A stretch of 64,000 nt of DNA from Cupriavidus sp. AU9028 (GCF_019795295.1 NZ_JAIMCG010000016.1:56195-120194), one strand, 5' to 3'; shown: positions 1-8,208, numbered from the stretch's first letter. Notes: generated from the sequence alone by a model not told the origin. A program made the numbers and translations.

Positions 1-332
1 CGTCAACGGGAGGTTAGACGGGGTGAGGAACCCCTTGGAGGGCGAAAGCTCACGAAATCATCGTGTCTTTCGATGTCAAGTCCCAGAAAAAGCCTATCTT
101 TGCCCCTCATTTAACGGCAGCAATTCTGTGCAATTTAGGGTAACCACCTATCCGTTGGGGGCGGCTGTATATACAGCGTAGCAAGTGGTCAATATCGTGA
201 TATCGAGTTGCCCGCTAAATCGTCAGCTCCGCCACGTGCAAATCATGGAAAAGAGCCTGGCCCACTCGCACGGTGCTAGGGGCTTGGAGGTGCCACTGTT
301 GTTGCGTGGTCGTCGGGAATTCGTGTAGATTT
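1..332. other. Left-edge region without a recognisable gene
   Basis: No open frame here looks like a real gene by codon use or similarity. Two things are visible: a perfect 14-bp palindrome, GCTGTATATACAGC, at 164-177, and a 14-base word (CGTAGCAAGTGGTC, 177-190) that recurs at 24476-24489 just before another leader. Both may belong to a promoter or operator, but nothing shows which gene they would serve. Confidence 0.4.
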
Positions 333-417
333 GCGATGCGTCCTCACGCATCGAATCTCGCGCCGCCTCACGGGCACACACGCCCTCGTTTCCCTTCTTT
401 CCAGCGGCGCCTCTCAA
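333..417 (+). promoter_or_regulatory. RNA leader with box copy A
   Basis: Box at about 335-354: arms GCGT/ACGC around loop CCTC, followed by ATCGAA; the pairing can extend to CGATGCGT/ACGCATCG. A small GGGC/GCCC hairpin follows. This is one of eleven such boxes on the plus strand. No clear Shine-Dalgarno sequence is seen before the TTG at 418, so it may instead serve the gene at 571. Confidence 0.5.
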
Positions 418-519
418 TTGCTTCCCATCCTGAGCGTCTTTGCGTCATGCAATCTCGAGCATGTCGCAAGCGCGTTCGCGCTCGTCTTTGGATTCCTTGC
501 TCATTCGAGCATCGAATAG
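418..519 (+). CDS. Possible 33-aa membrane peptide
   Basis: A short frame opening with TTG behind leader A and ending in a TAG that lies within the next box. The product is hydrophobic (LPILSVFAS at the start, FALVFGFLA near the end) and could form one membrane segment. No ribosome binding site is visible, and the gene is too short for composition to be decisive. It is listed because a leader box precedes it; it may not be translated. Confidence 0.22.
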   Translation: MLPILSVFASCNLEHVASAFALVFGFLAHSSIE

Positions 520-570
520 TCGCCCGGCATCCGCCAGGCCATCCCTTTGTCTCGTTTCTTGAGAGAAACC
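499..570 (+). promoter_or_regulatory. RNA leader with box copy B
   Basis: Stem GCTC/GAGC (499-502, 507-510) with loop ATTC, followed by ATCGAA. The arms differ from the common GCGTC/GACGC but still pair, which is covariation. Downstream, GTTTCT/AGAGAAAC can fold just before the ATG at 571 and would cover its weak GAGAG ribosome binding site. Confidence 0.55.
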
Positions 571-876
571 ATGGAATCCTTCTTCTCCAACCTCATTCGG
601 CGTCCGTTCAAGCTGTTCATGCTTTGCTCGGTGCTCTATGTCGCTTCTCAGTCGTTCATCGTCGGCTTCTTCGTGGCCGTAGTGGCACTTCACCATCTGT
701 ACCGCCTGGCCTTCGCCCCGGGGAAGGCTAGCGTTACTGGATCCCAAGCTTCGGTTGCCGCCGCCTCTACTGGCGCGACGCCGGCAGCAACGGCAAGAGC
801 GGATGCCGAGCCCTCCTATGAGCGCTCGGCAGTCGTCACCCCGATTCGCCGCGCCGGGACGTCCGTTCCCTGCTGA
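571..876 (+). CDS. Small membrane protein, unknown function
   Basis: 101 aa if started at the ATG directly behind leader B; a TTG at 547 is in frame but lies inside the leader. Residues about 14-45 form one or two hydrophobic segments (LFMLCSVLYVASQSFIVGF), followed by an Ala/Thr-rich, probably cytoplasmic tail. No family is recognised. The leader type ties it to the element backbone rather than to a cargo gene. Confidence 0.6.
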   Translation: MESFFSNLIRRPFKLFMLCSVLYVASQSFIVGFFVAVVALHHLYRLAFAPGKASVTGSQASVAAASTGATPAATARADAEPSYERSAVVTPIRRAGTSVPC

Positions 877-883
877 TCCTTAG

Positions 884-971
884 CCGCCCCCGAGGGGCGG
901 TGCATACACCTGTCGCGGGTATCCGTTACCCGCCAGCTGGTGGGTCAATGGCCTTCCCGTCGGAGACCATC
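884..971 (+). promoter_or_regulatory. Structured leader without the ATCGA box
   Basis: Three consecutive hairpins: CCGCCCC/GGGGCGG (884-900), CGGGTA/TACCCG (916-932) and an imperfect ATGGCC/GGAGACCAT pair (948-970) that holds the GGAG ribosome binding site just before the ATG at 972. Confidence 0.5.
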
Positions 972-1400
972 ATGAACACGTTGGCAACAGGATGCCAATT
1001 CGACCTCTTTGGTGAAGCGGCCCTCGTCGCAATACCTCCTTATAAGCCCGACCCGTTGCCCGACCCGTCCCATTGGAGCGAGGCCGTGCGCGAGAAGATG
1101 GTCGACGCCCTCATCAGCCTTGCCTGTGATAGCCGGCGTGGCGACAACATGCCGGAATCGCTGATCGACTGCGCTGATTTGCTGCGCGCGCGTATCCGCA
1201 ATAGACACCTCGATCATGAGGAGTTGAGGATGACCCTGGGCTGGATCTTCGGCTATTGGGATGGCGCGCTGCCCTATCGGTACGTCTGCGCTGTGTCGGG
1301 CGTGAACCCCGAGACGCTGCAGGACGTCATCTTGAACAATGCCCGCCTTCGCAGTGACCTCGACGAGGTCAGGCGTATGTGTTGCGGCTCCCTACTTTGA
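972..1400 (+). CDS. Conserved backbone protein, unknown function
   Basis: 142 aa from the ATG at 972, which has GGAG eight bases upstream inside a hairpin; an in-frame ATG further upstream at 900 lies within the leader. The protein is soluble, acidic and mostly helical, with no motif I recognise (MNTLATGCQFDLFGEAA at the N-terminus). It is followed at once by the gene at 1409, so the two are probably co-transcribed. Confidence 0.65.
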   Translation: MNTLATGCQFDLFGEAALVAIPPYKPDPLPDPSHWSEAVREKMVDALISLACDSRRGDNMPESLIDCADLLRARIRNRHLDHEELRMTLGWIFGYWDGALPYRYVCAVSGVNPETLQDVILNNARLRSDLDEVRRMCCGSLL

Positions 1401-1408
1401 GGCAAGCC

Positions 1409-2203
1409 ATGACTTGGTTGAATTTGGTGAAGCGCGTCGCAACGCTCTTCCTCGAACGGCCCAAAGCCGCCGATGTGCCCGGCGCAGTTCCGGTCGGAAC
1501 TGGTGCCAGCAACGAGCGGCAGTTCATCGTCAACGGCATTCCACACCTCCTGCGCGATGAGGGCCACCGTATCGTCCACTTCGCTCCTAGCTTCGATCAT
1601 CGGATCGAGCCGACTGCTTACGGTGAGAAGTTGCTGCCCGACGTGGTGCCTCGTTGGGTACCGGTGGGGATTCACGCGGGCGCAAAAATGGAGATCGTCG
1701 CCGCCGGCGTTGTTAAGAACGCCGGCCTCGGAGACGCCTCGCCGGCCTGGTTGCCGGAAAGCAAGGGAACCAGCGCGCCCGTACGACGCGTGAGCCAATT
1801 GAGCGAGGAAACGCCGCCGAGTCGCAATGCTGCGGGCCCACAGGATAGTGGCACGGGCGCGACCTTGGTCCGGAAGCAGTTCTCACCTACGACGGTCGGT
1901 TCTCTCCTCGAGTGGGGTGAGATGGAGTTTCCGAATAGGAAGAGCCGCGGGCCGAGCACCTACCGGTCGTTCGCAGTGAAGCTGAGCACGGCGGAGGGTG
2001 AGCAGACTCTGCAGGGTGAAGGCTTGAAGGATGCGATTGCTGAGGCTCGTTGCCAACTCGGTGACCGTGTCGTTGTGAAGCGGCTACATAAGGTCAAGGT
2101 CCCTGCGTTCGATCAAAAGACCGGCCGACCGATCATGGACCGTGAGACCGGAGAACAGAAGCTCTGGGACAAGTGGACCTGGAGCATCAACCACATTCAT
2201 TGA
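1409..2203 (+). CDS. Unknown protein with relaxase/primase-associated C-terminal domain
   Basis: 264 aa from the ATG at 1409, preceded by GAGG; a GTG at 1379 is an alternative. The N-terminal part (to about residue 150) is unfamiliar. The last 90 residues (STYRSFAVKLSTAEGEQTL, then DAIAEARCQLGDRV and DKWTWSI) resemble the small domain often found at the C-terminus of plasmid relaxases and TraC-type primases (inference from memory of that pattern). It ends 12 bases before ssb, fitting a DNA-processing operon. Confidence 0.6.
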   Translation: MTWLNLVKRVATLFLERPKAADVPGAVPVGTGASNERQFIVNGIPHLLRDEGHRIVHFAPSFDHRIEPTAYGEKLLPDVVPRWVPVGIHAGAKMEIVAAGVVKNAGLGDASPAWLPESKGTSAPVRRVSQLSEETPPSRNAAGPQDSGTGATLVRKQFSPTTVGSLLEWGEMEFPNRKSRGPSTYRSFAVKLSTAEGEQTLQGEGLKDAIAEARCQLGDRVVVKRLHKVKVPAFDQKTGRPIMDRETGEQKLWDKWTWSINHIH

Positions 2204-2215
2204 AAGGAAAGCAAG

Positions 2216-2722
2216 ATGGCATCCGTGAACAAAGTCATCCTCGTGGGCAACCTCGGGGCCGACCCGGAAACTCGTTACATGCCTAGTGGCGACGCGGTAA
2301 CAAACGTTCGTATCGCTACTACTGATCGTTACAAGGACAAGCAGAGCATGGAGATGAAGGAGTTGACCGAGTGGCATCGGGTCGCCTTCTTCGGAAAGCT
2401 CGCTGAGATCGCGGGGCAGTACCTTCGTAAAGGCTCGCAGGTCTACATCGAAGGACGAATCCGCACGCGCAAATGGCAGGATCAGTCCGGCCAGGACAAG
2501 TACAGCACGGAGATCGTGGCGGACCAGATGCAGATGCTCGGCGGTCGTCAGCCGTCGGGCGGTTCTGACGATGGCAGCGACAGCGAGCAGCATGCCTCTC
2601 GGCAGCGGTCTCGGCCTGACGATCGGCGTGACGGCGGCTACAGAGCTCCTGATCGCCACCAAGGCCAGCGCACCGCTCCTTCAAACGGCTTTGAAGATAT
2701 GGACGACGATATTCCGTTCTAG
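2216..2722 (+). CDS. ssb: Single-stranded DNA-binding protein
   Basis: 168 aa, close to the usual SSB length. Residues 1-110 form the OB fold ([18 protein letters not shown], then [12 protein letters not shown] and [13 protein letters not shown]). A Gly/Ser/Arg-rich linker follows, and the acidic tip MDDDIPF is the docking site for repair and replication partners. The start is fixed by AAAGGAAA upstream. A plasmid-borne SSB commonly protects incoming single strands after conjugation and supports element replication. Confidence 0.97.
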   Translation: MASVNKVILVGNLGADPETRYMPSGDAVTNVRIATTDRYKDKQSMEMKELTEWHRVAFFGKLAEIAGQYLRKGSQVYIEGRIRTRKWQDQSGQDKYSTEIVADQMQMLGGRQPSGGSDDGSDSEQHASRQRSRPDDRRDGGYRAPDRHQGQRTAPSNGFEDMDDDIPF

Positions 2723-2910
2723 GTCCGAGAGCTCTCTCGGATTGCCACGCAGGCGGCGCTGCCGCCTGCGCTTATCTCTCTTGCTGCCCCCTTCCCGGGG
2801 GCAGTTCCCATATAGCTGTGCTGTCCCCGCAGCTTCCCCTTTCTCTCCGCGCCATGCTGAAAAGAACGTCTGGATCATTCCCGGGCGGTCTTTTGAGCAA
2901 GCGTTCCTTC

Positions 2911-2952
2911 GCCTGTCTCAGGCATCGACCAACCCTCCTCACGGAGCATCCC
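2911..2952 (+). promoter_or_regulatory. Short RNA leader with box copy C
   Basis: Stem GCCTG/CAGGC (2911-2915, 2919-2923), loop TCT, then ATCGACC. The whole stem differs from the common GCGTC/GACGC yet still pairs, the clearest covariation in the set. Only 22 bases separate it from the ATG at 2953; a small CTCC/GGAG hairpin holds the ribosome binding site. Upstream at 2750-2810 two GC hairpins (GCAGGCGGC/GCCGCCTGC and CTGCCCCC/GGGGGCAG) follow ssb. Confidence 0.65.
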
Positions 2953-4023
2953 ATGAAAAATCTGAGTGCGATTGTAAGTAGCTGGACGCCCGATCAATGG
3001 GACGCTCTAGTGCGGCGGTATCTACCGGCTGACGTCCTTACTGACTCCTTCTGGAGGGGGCGGCCCGGCCCCTGTCCAATCTGTGGAGGAACGGATCGTT
3101 TCACCTACGACAATAAGCGCGGCCGCGGTGATTGGGTCTGTCGCAAGTGCAACGCTGGAAGCCCGAAAGCGGGCGACGGCCTCGAACTCGTCCGGTGCAC
3201 GACGGGCATGTCATACCTTGAGTTGAAACTGGCACTCAACGGTCAGCGGATCGATCCGGTAGCCCCGAGGCAGCTCGCGCAGGCGCGCCCTCGCAAGCCG
3301 GACGATCGGGCAGCGAAGGTGTTCCGCATCTCCAAACTGTGGCGAAGTGGAGCGGACCTGACGCCGGGAGACCACGCCATGCGCTATCTGGCTGCGCGGG
3401 TGCCAGGCCTCCGGGCGCCTCGGCCACAGAGTCTTCGCCTTGCAGTGCAGGACTACTGGCACGATCGGACGAAGATTGGCCGATACCCGACGATACTCGC
3501 CGGCTTTACGCTGCCAGACGGACGCCTGGCCACCGTGCATAGGACTTCACTAGATCCCCGCTCTCCTGCCAAAGCGGTCATCGTGACCGAGGAGGGCGAG
3601 ATCCTTCCAGCGAAGCGCAATGACGTCTCTGCGCTACCGCTTGCGGGCGGTGCCGTTCGGCTGATGCAACCGCGTGCGGGCGAAATCGGTGTGGCCGAAG
3701 GCCTCGAGAACGCCTACGCGTCCTACATGCTGTTTGGCATCCCAACGTGGAACTGCTTGAACCGAGTCCTGCTACGACAGTTTGTCGTGCCAGATGGCCT
3801 CGGCATCCATACCGTCCACATCTTCGCGGACTTTGACAAGATCGACAGCAGGACCGGCAAATCGCCCGGCATGGCTGACGCGCTTGCGCTGGAAAAGCGG
3901 CTGCGCGCTGAGGGCTACAAGACCATGCTGCATCGGCCGAAAGTCCGTGGCACAGATTTCTGTGACCAATGGCGAACGGTCTATCAGCTACGTCAGATGT
4001 CACAGCAAGCGGTGATCGCTTAA
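2953..4023 (+). CDS. Zinc-ribbon/Toprim primase-like protein
   Basis: 356 aa from the ATG after leader C. The N-terminal zinc ribbon is CPICGGTDRF...CRKC (Cys41, 44, 63, 66), as in phage P4-type primases. A Toprim domain lies in the C-terminal half with Glu249 (VAEGLENA) and the acidic pair Asp293/Asp295 (FADFDK). There is no helicase domain, so this is a stand-alone primase-like protein, likely used in element replication or transfer priming. Its place behind ssb supports that role. Family assignment is firm, exact role inferred. Confidence 0.85.
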   Translation: MKNLSAIVSSWTPDQWDALVRRYLPADVLTDSFWRGRPGPCPICGGTDRFTYDNKRGRGDWVCRKCNAGSPKAGDGLELVRCTTGMSYLELKLALNGQRIDPVAPRQLAQARPRKPDDRAAKVFRISKLWRSGADLTPGDHAMRYLAARVPGLRAPRPQSLRLAVQDYWHDRTKIGRYPTILAGFTLPDGRLATVHRTSLDPRSPAKAVIVTEEGEILPAKRNDVSALPLAGGAVRLMQPRAGEIGVAEGLENAYASYMLFGIPTWNCLNRVLLRQFVVPDGLGIHTVHIFADFDKIDSRTGKSPGMADALALEKRLRAEGYKTMLHRPKVRGTDFCDQWRTVYQLRQMSQQAVIA

Positions 4024-4057
4024 TACTCTCCACCGAAAGGTGGCTTCCTAAAACTCT

Positions 4058-4123
4058 GCCCGGTGGGTCCTCCCACTGGGCGAGGCTCCCGTGGCAGCTC
4101 TCTCCTCTCTCTGGAGGTCTGCA
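4058..4123 (+). promoter_or_regulatory. Structured leader of the gene at 4124
   Basis: Hairpin GCCCGGTGGG/CCCACTGGGC (4058-4081) is followed by a second pair, GCAG...CTCC with GGAG...CTGC (4094-4122), whose 3' arm is the GGAGG ribosome binding site. A further CCACC-GAAA-GGTGG hairpin precedes both at 4031-4043. Confidence 0.5.
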
Positions 4124-4333
4124 ATGCCGCAAAAAGGCTTTACCGCAATCGTCAACAAGCTCCACATCCGTGCCAAGCGCGTCTCGAACACCGAAGACGT
4201 CTCTGCGGGCCAGTCGGAAGCCCAGTTCTTCGATGTGTACCAGCGAGGCCCCTCGGGGAATCTGATGTTCCTGGATCGAAAGGATTCCTTCGACTCCGCA
4301 CTCGACTTTTGTCTTGCTCCAACGCTCCACTGA
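4124..4333 (+). CDS. Small unknown backbone protein
   Basis: 69 aa with a strong GGAGG ribosome binding site eight bases before the ATG. The protein is basic at the N-terminus (MPQKGFTAIVNKLHIRAK) and has no recognised motif. It is followed by a rho-independent terminator at 4354-4383, so the ssb-primase-side transcription unit ends here. Confidence 0.6.
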   Translation: MPQKGFTAIVNKLHIRAKRVSNTEDVSAGQSEAQFFDVYQRGPSGNLMFLDRKDSFDSALDFCLAPTLH

Positions 4334-4353
4334 AGCGGCATCCCTAGAATGAC

Positions 4354-4383
4354 AAAGCCCGGCTACCGCCGGGCTTTTTTTTT
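4354..4383 (+). terminator. Rho-independent terminator
   Basis: GCCCGGC-TACC-GCCGGGC followed by nine T residues; ends the plus-strand unit finishing at 4333. Confidence 0.9.
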
Positions 4384-4394
4384 GCGCCTTCGCC

Positions 4395-4520
4395 TCAGCG
4401 TAGCAACTTCTCCTTGACAGCGGCTACGATGGACAGCGCGCCCTCTAGGGCGCAGAAGCCGGCGAGGACAGCCAAGGCGAAGAGTAGAACGTCCTCGGTC
4501 GTGGAGAGGTAAGCAAACAT
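4395..4520 (-). CDS. 41-aa membrane protein
   Basis: A short minus-strand gene: MFAYLSTTEDVLLFALAVL, then AGFCALEGALSIVAAV and a basic end KEKLLR, giving one long hydrophobic segment. The ATG at 4520 has AGAAGGA upstream; the ATG at 4529 overlaps that sequence and is less likely. GC-rich third positions match neighbouring genes. It is the last gene of the minus-strand partition-like unit. Function unknown. Confidence 0.5.
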   Translation of the reverse strand: MFAYLSTTEDVLLFALAVLAGFCALEGALSIVAAVKEKLLR

Positions 4521-4596
4521 TTCGAGCATCCTTCTGGTTCGGTACGATATGGCCTAGGCTGACACGGGTTCATGTGGTGTCAACTCATCGAGCTGC

Positions 4597-5031
4597 CTAG
4601 CCGAAGCGCTCCATGGCGTTGTTGAGTGCCTGCAGATCGAGTCCACTGAGCGCATCGTCGTCGGTAACGCCAGGTGGCGGTTGGGTGGAGGCGTACGCAA
4701 GCCGGTAGACAGTAGCCCCATCTGGGGCCACGGCAGGAGCATTTGGCGCGTTCGCCTTTGGGGCAGCGAGCGGCGGTGGAGGCGGCGCCGCGGGGGGCGG
4801 GTGAAGTGCGCCGTGTGCTGGGACGGTCGGGACCGCCGTTCGGCTCGGGGCGACGAGCAGTCCGTCCACGCCCGCGCTGGCGAGCAGCTGCAGGCCTCGC
4901 TGTGCGAGGAGCCTGAGCATCAGCGCACGCTCCCGCGCTCCGCGGAACTGCCGGAGATACGCAAGCAGCTCGGGGTTCGAGTCCTCGGATATCGTAACGG
5001 ACATCTGAAGCTTGTCGATGGATGCTTGCAT
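4597..5031 (-). CDS. Possible ParR/StbB-like partner of PRTRC protein D
   Basis: 144 aa; its ATG overlaps the stop codon of the actin-like gene (TGATG), so the two are translationally coupled. Residues 1-50 (KLQMSVTISED, then LLAYLRQFRGARERALMLRLL) resemble the strand-helix-helix start of small plasmid partition adaptors. The rest is a Pro/Ala-rich linker and a short acidic tail. By analogy with ParM-ParR, it would bind centromere DNA and the filament. This is inferred from context and pattern, not from a recognised family. Confidence 0.55.
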   Translation of the reverse strand: MQASIDKLQMSVTISEDSNPELLAYLRQFRGARERALMLRLLAQRGLQLLASAGVDGLLVAPSRTAVPTVPAHGALHPPPAAPPPPPLAAPKANAPNAPAVAPDGATVYRLAYASTQPPPGVTDDDALSGLDLQALNNAMERFG

Positions 5032-6032
5032 CAGGTATTCCTCGTGGCTTGCCGGGCAGAGCCAATGCTGTAGAACCCACGAACGTTCGCGAAGCAGGGT
5101 GCGTCCATAATATGGATCGTGTTCAGCGGAAAGGCCGCGCGAATTGTAGGTGCGTAGAGCTGTGCACCACCGCCGGTCAGGATGATCGCCCGGATATCCT
5201 CAGAGCGGCCAACACGTGTCTGTATCTCCTTCACAGGCTGATGAGTGACTGCCATGGCCTGCTCGAGATAAGGGGAGATGTCGAGGTCCTGCCCGTAGAA
5301 CAACATGGGCTTGGCATCGCGGATGGCCTTGTCGATACGCTCGATACTGTCTGTTGCCTGTCCCAGGTGCGAGGAGATCAGGCTGGCGATCTGCTGATAG
5401 ACCCGCGCCGCGCCGCCGGGGACGCCGCCACTGCGGGTGTCATCCATCGTGTACCCCCGGGCGACAACCCAGTCGGTCGTGTAGTAACCCACGTCAACAA
5501 CGAGGTAGGCATTGTCAGGGTCATAGCTCTTGCCAGTCCGTTGAATGTAGGTAATCAGACTGCCGAGCGGCTGAGGAAGGGGCAGGACGCTCCCAATCTT
5601 GATCTCGCCCCAGCCGAAGTTGTGCACGCCTGAAAACCGGTCTTTAAGATAGGCCGCGTACTTGTTCGTGTTATGGACCGGCAGACCGAGCACGAGGCGG
5701 TCCACTTCTCTCGCCTTAGCATAGTGAAGGGAGCCGGCGAGCAGCGCCGCGTAATTCGGCGTCGTGACGAAGTCCTCGGAAAGCGAGCGGCCCGTATGGA
5801 CGTGCGCAGCGCTCAGAGAAACATCCGGTCCCACTTCGTACCTGGCGCCGTCGATCTCCACATGCACTACGTCACGGGCACGGAAGAGGCCGCCACCGTG
5901 CGGAGTGAGTGAGGAAGTGGCGGCTACTGGAGCAAGGGAAGGAAACATTCGGGTTGCAACATCAGACCCGAGGGGAAAGGCGGATTTGGTGTTGCCGTAG
6001 CCAACGTCGACAGCGACGGTCGAGATCTTCAT
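5031..6032 (-). CDS. PRTRC system protein D, actin-like ATPase (ParM/StbA type)
   Basis: 333 aa. Actin-fold nucleotide motifs are clear: VDVGYGNTKSAF at residues 8-19, VVDVGYYTTDW in the middle and ILTGGGAQLY near residue 290. PRTRC D proteins belong to the ParM/StbA group, which polymerise to push plasmid copies apart. TGGAG lies eight bases before the ATG. It heads a minus-strand unit with a possible adaptor gene and lies apart from the main PRTRC block at 18-24 kb. Confidence 0.88.
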   Translation of the reverse strand: MKISTVAVDVGYGNTKSAFPLGSDVATRMFPSLAPVAATSSLTPHGGGLFRARDVVHVEIDGARYEVGPDVSLSAAHVHTGRSLSEDFVTTPNYAALLAGSLHYAKAREVDRLVLGLPVHNTNKYAAYLKDRFSGVHNFGWGEIKIGSVLPLPQPLGSLITYIQRTGKSYDPDNAYLVVDVGYYTTDWVVARGYTMDDTRSGGVPGGAARVYQQIASLISSHLGQATDSIERIDKAIRDAKPMLFYGQDLDISPYLEQAMAVTHQPVKEIQTRVGRSEDIRAIILTGGGAQLYAPTIRAAFPLNTIHIMDAPCFANVRGFYSIGSARQATRNT

Positions 6033-6336
6033 GTGGTGCTCCAGTTCGGTTGCTGTTTGTTGAGAGGCGATGCGAAGATGCCGGCACGGTCCCTGACAAT
6101 CCCATTAAGTGGGAGATAGTCCGATCTGCTCTCGCTTTGAACCAGTGAGACGACGACCGAAGTCGGACATCGTCGAATATGGGCGGCAGTGACCGGACTG
6201 TGTTCGGGTATGTGGCACATCGACATAGCCGACTCTACCTGCGGAAAACCGAAGTCAAGTCGCCAAAAGCTCTCGATTTCAAGGGGCCAAACGTTGCCAC
6301 CCAAGCGAGGGCTGGTATATCCTTCGACGATCAACC

Positions 6337-6453
6337 GCGTCCCCGACGCATCGACCTCGCCGCCGTTCGCGCGGCAACTCACATCCACCGGGCGCTGAAT
6401 TCGCTACCCGGCGGATGCCTGTCCAAGCCGCAAAATGACGCGGCATTTTTTTG
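6337..6453 (+). ncRNA. Orphan box copy D followed by a terminator
   Basis: Perfect box GCGTC-CCC-GACGC then ATCGACC at 6337-6356, GC hairpins after it, and a terminator (GCCGC...GCGGC then ATTTTTTT, 6426-6453). Only a 7-codon frame lies between. It may be a stand-alone RNA of the leader family, or a leader whose gene was lost. Confidence 0.4.
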
Positions 6454-6479
6454 TTTCGGCTCAAGTAGATACTGGCCCA

Positions 6480-6581
6480 CACTGAGGACACCGGACACCG
6501 CGATACCAATTGGCTTTGCGGTCGGTTTTCCAGGATTGGTCGCACTGAGGACATGTGTAAAGCGGACACACCGGACACATG
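6480..6581. repeat. Short GGACA repeats
   Basis: CACTGAGGACA occurs at 6480-6490 and again at 6543-6553; CGGACAC occurs several times close by, and ACATGTGT faces ACACAT. They are too short and few to call an iteron array, but they are clustered. Confidence 0.4.
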
Positions 6582-7059
6582 ACCCCCCATCCCCACACAC
6601 GCCCGACAGCAAGCTGCGGGGTAGGCGAGCGCTGGTACCCGATACACCGCGGTACAGATGCCGCTACCTGAGGGGCGGGACGTAGGTTGCTTCACGCAAT
6701 CGGACGATCTGAAACCATGACGAACGGTGAGCGCGACCGTACAAAAACAGCGCAACGAGAGTTACGCGGGTGGCGTCGGCAGGTGCATGCACCTGCCGTC
6801 GTTCATGTCGGGGGAGCGATTCTCCTCGACGACCGGGTAGCCCGGCTGGACACGCGAAGGTGCGTTGTGCCATGTCGGGACAGTCATGCACGGATCTTCC
6901 ACGTGAGGGCTGACCAGCCAATGGATCGCTAAAGGTCGGGAAGGCAGGACCATTGCCGATGGATAAACGGCAAAGAGGGGCAGGAGCGATTGAGTGCGCA
7001 ACGGGGGGCACGCCGATCGACGTCGCTGCCGAATCATGGAACACACGGCGGAGGAGGGA

Positions 7060-8208
7060 ATGCGACAGGCAGCGGTTTTTGATGTCCGGGGGATGCTAGA
7101 GAGGTATGACTTGCCCGTCAGGATGAAGGCTGAGCTGGCCACGGTCCTGGCTGACAATCTGAAGAGGATCCTCAGCCAAACACGAGTGAGCCTCAAGAGC
7201 GCGTCTATCAAAACACAGGAGCGACGGATGTACACCGTCTGCCGCTCGCTCGCGGAACTGCGCGAGATCGGACTCATGATCGAAAGCCCATACTCACTGC
7301 GCCACAAGCACCTGCGGGCGCTGGTGGAGAAATGGGTCGCCGCTGGCCAGGGCGGCGGGACGATCGAGAACAAGCTCAGCCACCTCAAGGCGTTCTGTCG
7401 GTGGCTCGGCAAGCATGATCTTGTGCGCCCGCTAGGCGAGTACATCGATCGGCGTGCCAACGGCTTGGTACGGTCGTATGTGACATCGGTCGACAAGTCC
7501 TGGGAAGGGAATGGAGTGGATGCTGTAGAGGTGATCGAACGGATCGGCCGGGAGCATCCTCGCGTAGCGGTACAGCTGAAGCTGCAGGCTGCGTTCGGCC
7601 TGAGGATCGAAGAGAGCTTCTCCCTCAAGGTCCTGAGCGCTCTCCGGAACCTCGACACGCTACACGTGGTCGACGGGACCAAGGGAGGGCGCAAGCGTGA
7701 CGTTCCAGTGCGATTGCAGCTTGCGGTTCTGGAGGAAGCCGCGCGGCTGGTGGATCCGGTGAGCGGATCAACAACACCGTCGACCTACTCAATAGCAAGG
7801 TGGCGCAACCACTACAACGCGGTGATGCGAAAGTACGGTGTTTGCAAGAGCGGGCTAGGGGTAACGAGCCATGGACTGAGGCATGGTTGGATGCAGCAGC
7901 TCTACCGAGAGATGACCGGCGCTCCCGCGCCAGTGAAAGGCGGGTCCGCGGCTGATCCAGAGACACACCGCCAGGCGATTCAAGAGTTGGTGCTCGCTGC
8001 AGGGCACAGCAGGCCTACGAAAAGCGGTGCCTATCTGTCGACGCATGCGGCAATGAATCGCAAGGAAAGGCCCGTAGTGACATGGGAGCGTGCTGAGGCG
8101 GTACTGCGCGGTGTTGGCGGAAACAAGGCTCGAGCTGCCCGCGAGCTTGGAGTGTCCCGACAAGCCCTGTACCGCTTGCTCAATAGAGGAGAGGCGGTCG
8201 CAGCTTGA
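7060..8208 (+). CDS. Tyrosine recombinase with C-terminal Fis-like HTH
   Basis: 382 aa from the ATG at 7060, which has GAGGAGGG immediately upstream; in-frame starts at 6994 and 7036 lack one. The catalytic set is complete: Arg182 (GLRIEES), His271 and Arg274 (HGLRHGW), His316 (AGHSRP) and Tyr325 (GAYLS). The last 40 residues (GGNKARAARELGVSRQALYR) form a Fis-type helix-turn-helix, unusual for an integrase. It probably integrates the element or resolves multimers; no attachment site was identified. Confidence 0.88.
   Translation: MRQAAVFDVRGMLERYDLPVRMKAELATVLADNLKRILSQTRVSLKSASIKTQERRMYTVCRSLAELREIGLMIESPYSLRHKHLRALVEKWVAAGQGGGTIENKLSHLKAFCRWLGKHDLVRPLGEYIDRRANGLVRSYVTSVDKSWEGNGVDAVEVIERIGREHPRVAVQLKLQAAFGLRIEESFSLKVLSALRNLDTLHVVDGTKGGRKRDVPVRLQLAVLEEAARLVDPVSGSTTPSTYSIARWRNHYNAVMRKYGVCKSGLGVTSHGLRHGWMQQLYREMTGAPAPVKGGSAADPETHRQAIQELVLAAGHSRPTKSGAYLSTHAAMNRKERPVVTWERAEAVLRGVGGNKARAARELGVSRQALYRLLNRGEAVAA

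Larger units (their letters stand above)
6033..7059. other. Long intergenic region with orphan box and short repeats
   Basis: No convincing gene; frames across it lack ribosome binding sites and the codon pattern of the neighbours. It holds the upstream region of protein D, box copy D with a terminator (6337-6453), and GGACA-rich short repeats at 6480-6581. It separates divergently transcribed D and recombinase genes, a plausible place for an origin, centromere or recombination site, but none can be proved from sequence alone. Confidence 0.45.

Noticed and set aside
164-177. GCTGTATATACAGC as a second LexA box
   Set aside because: LexA sites need CTG-N10-CAG; here the spacing is CTG-N6-CAG. 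It remains only a palindrome.
6179-6685. 168-codon plus-strand frame in the intergenic region
   Set aside because: Runs through the orphan box, a terminator and the repeats, has no ribosome binding site and no protein-like character.
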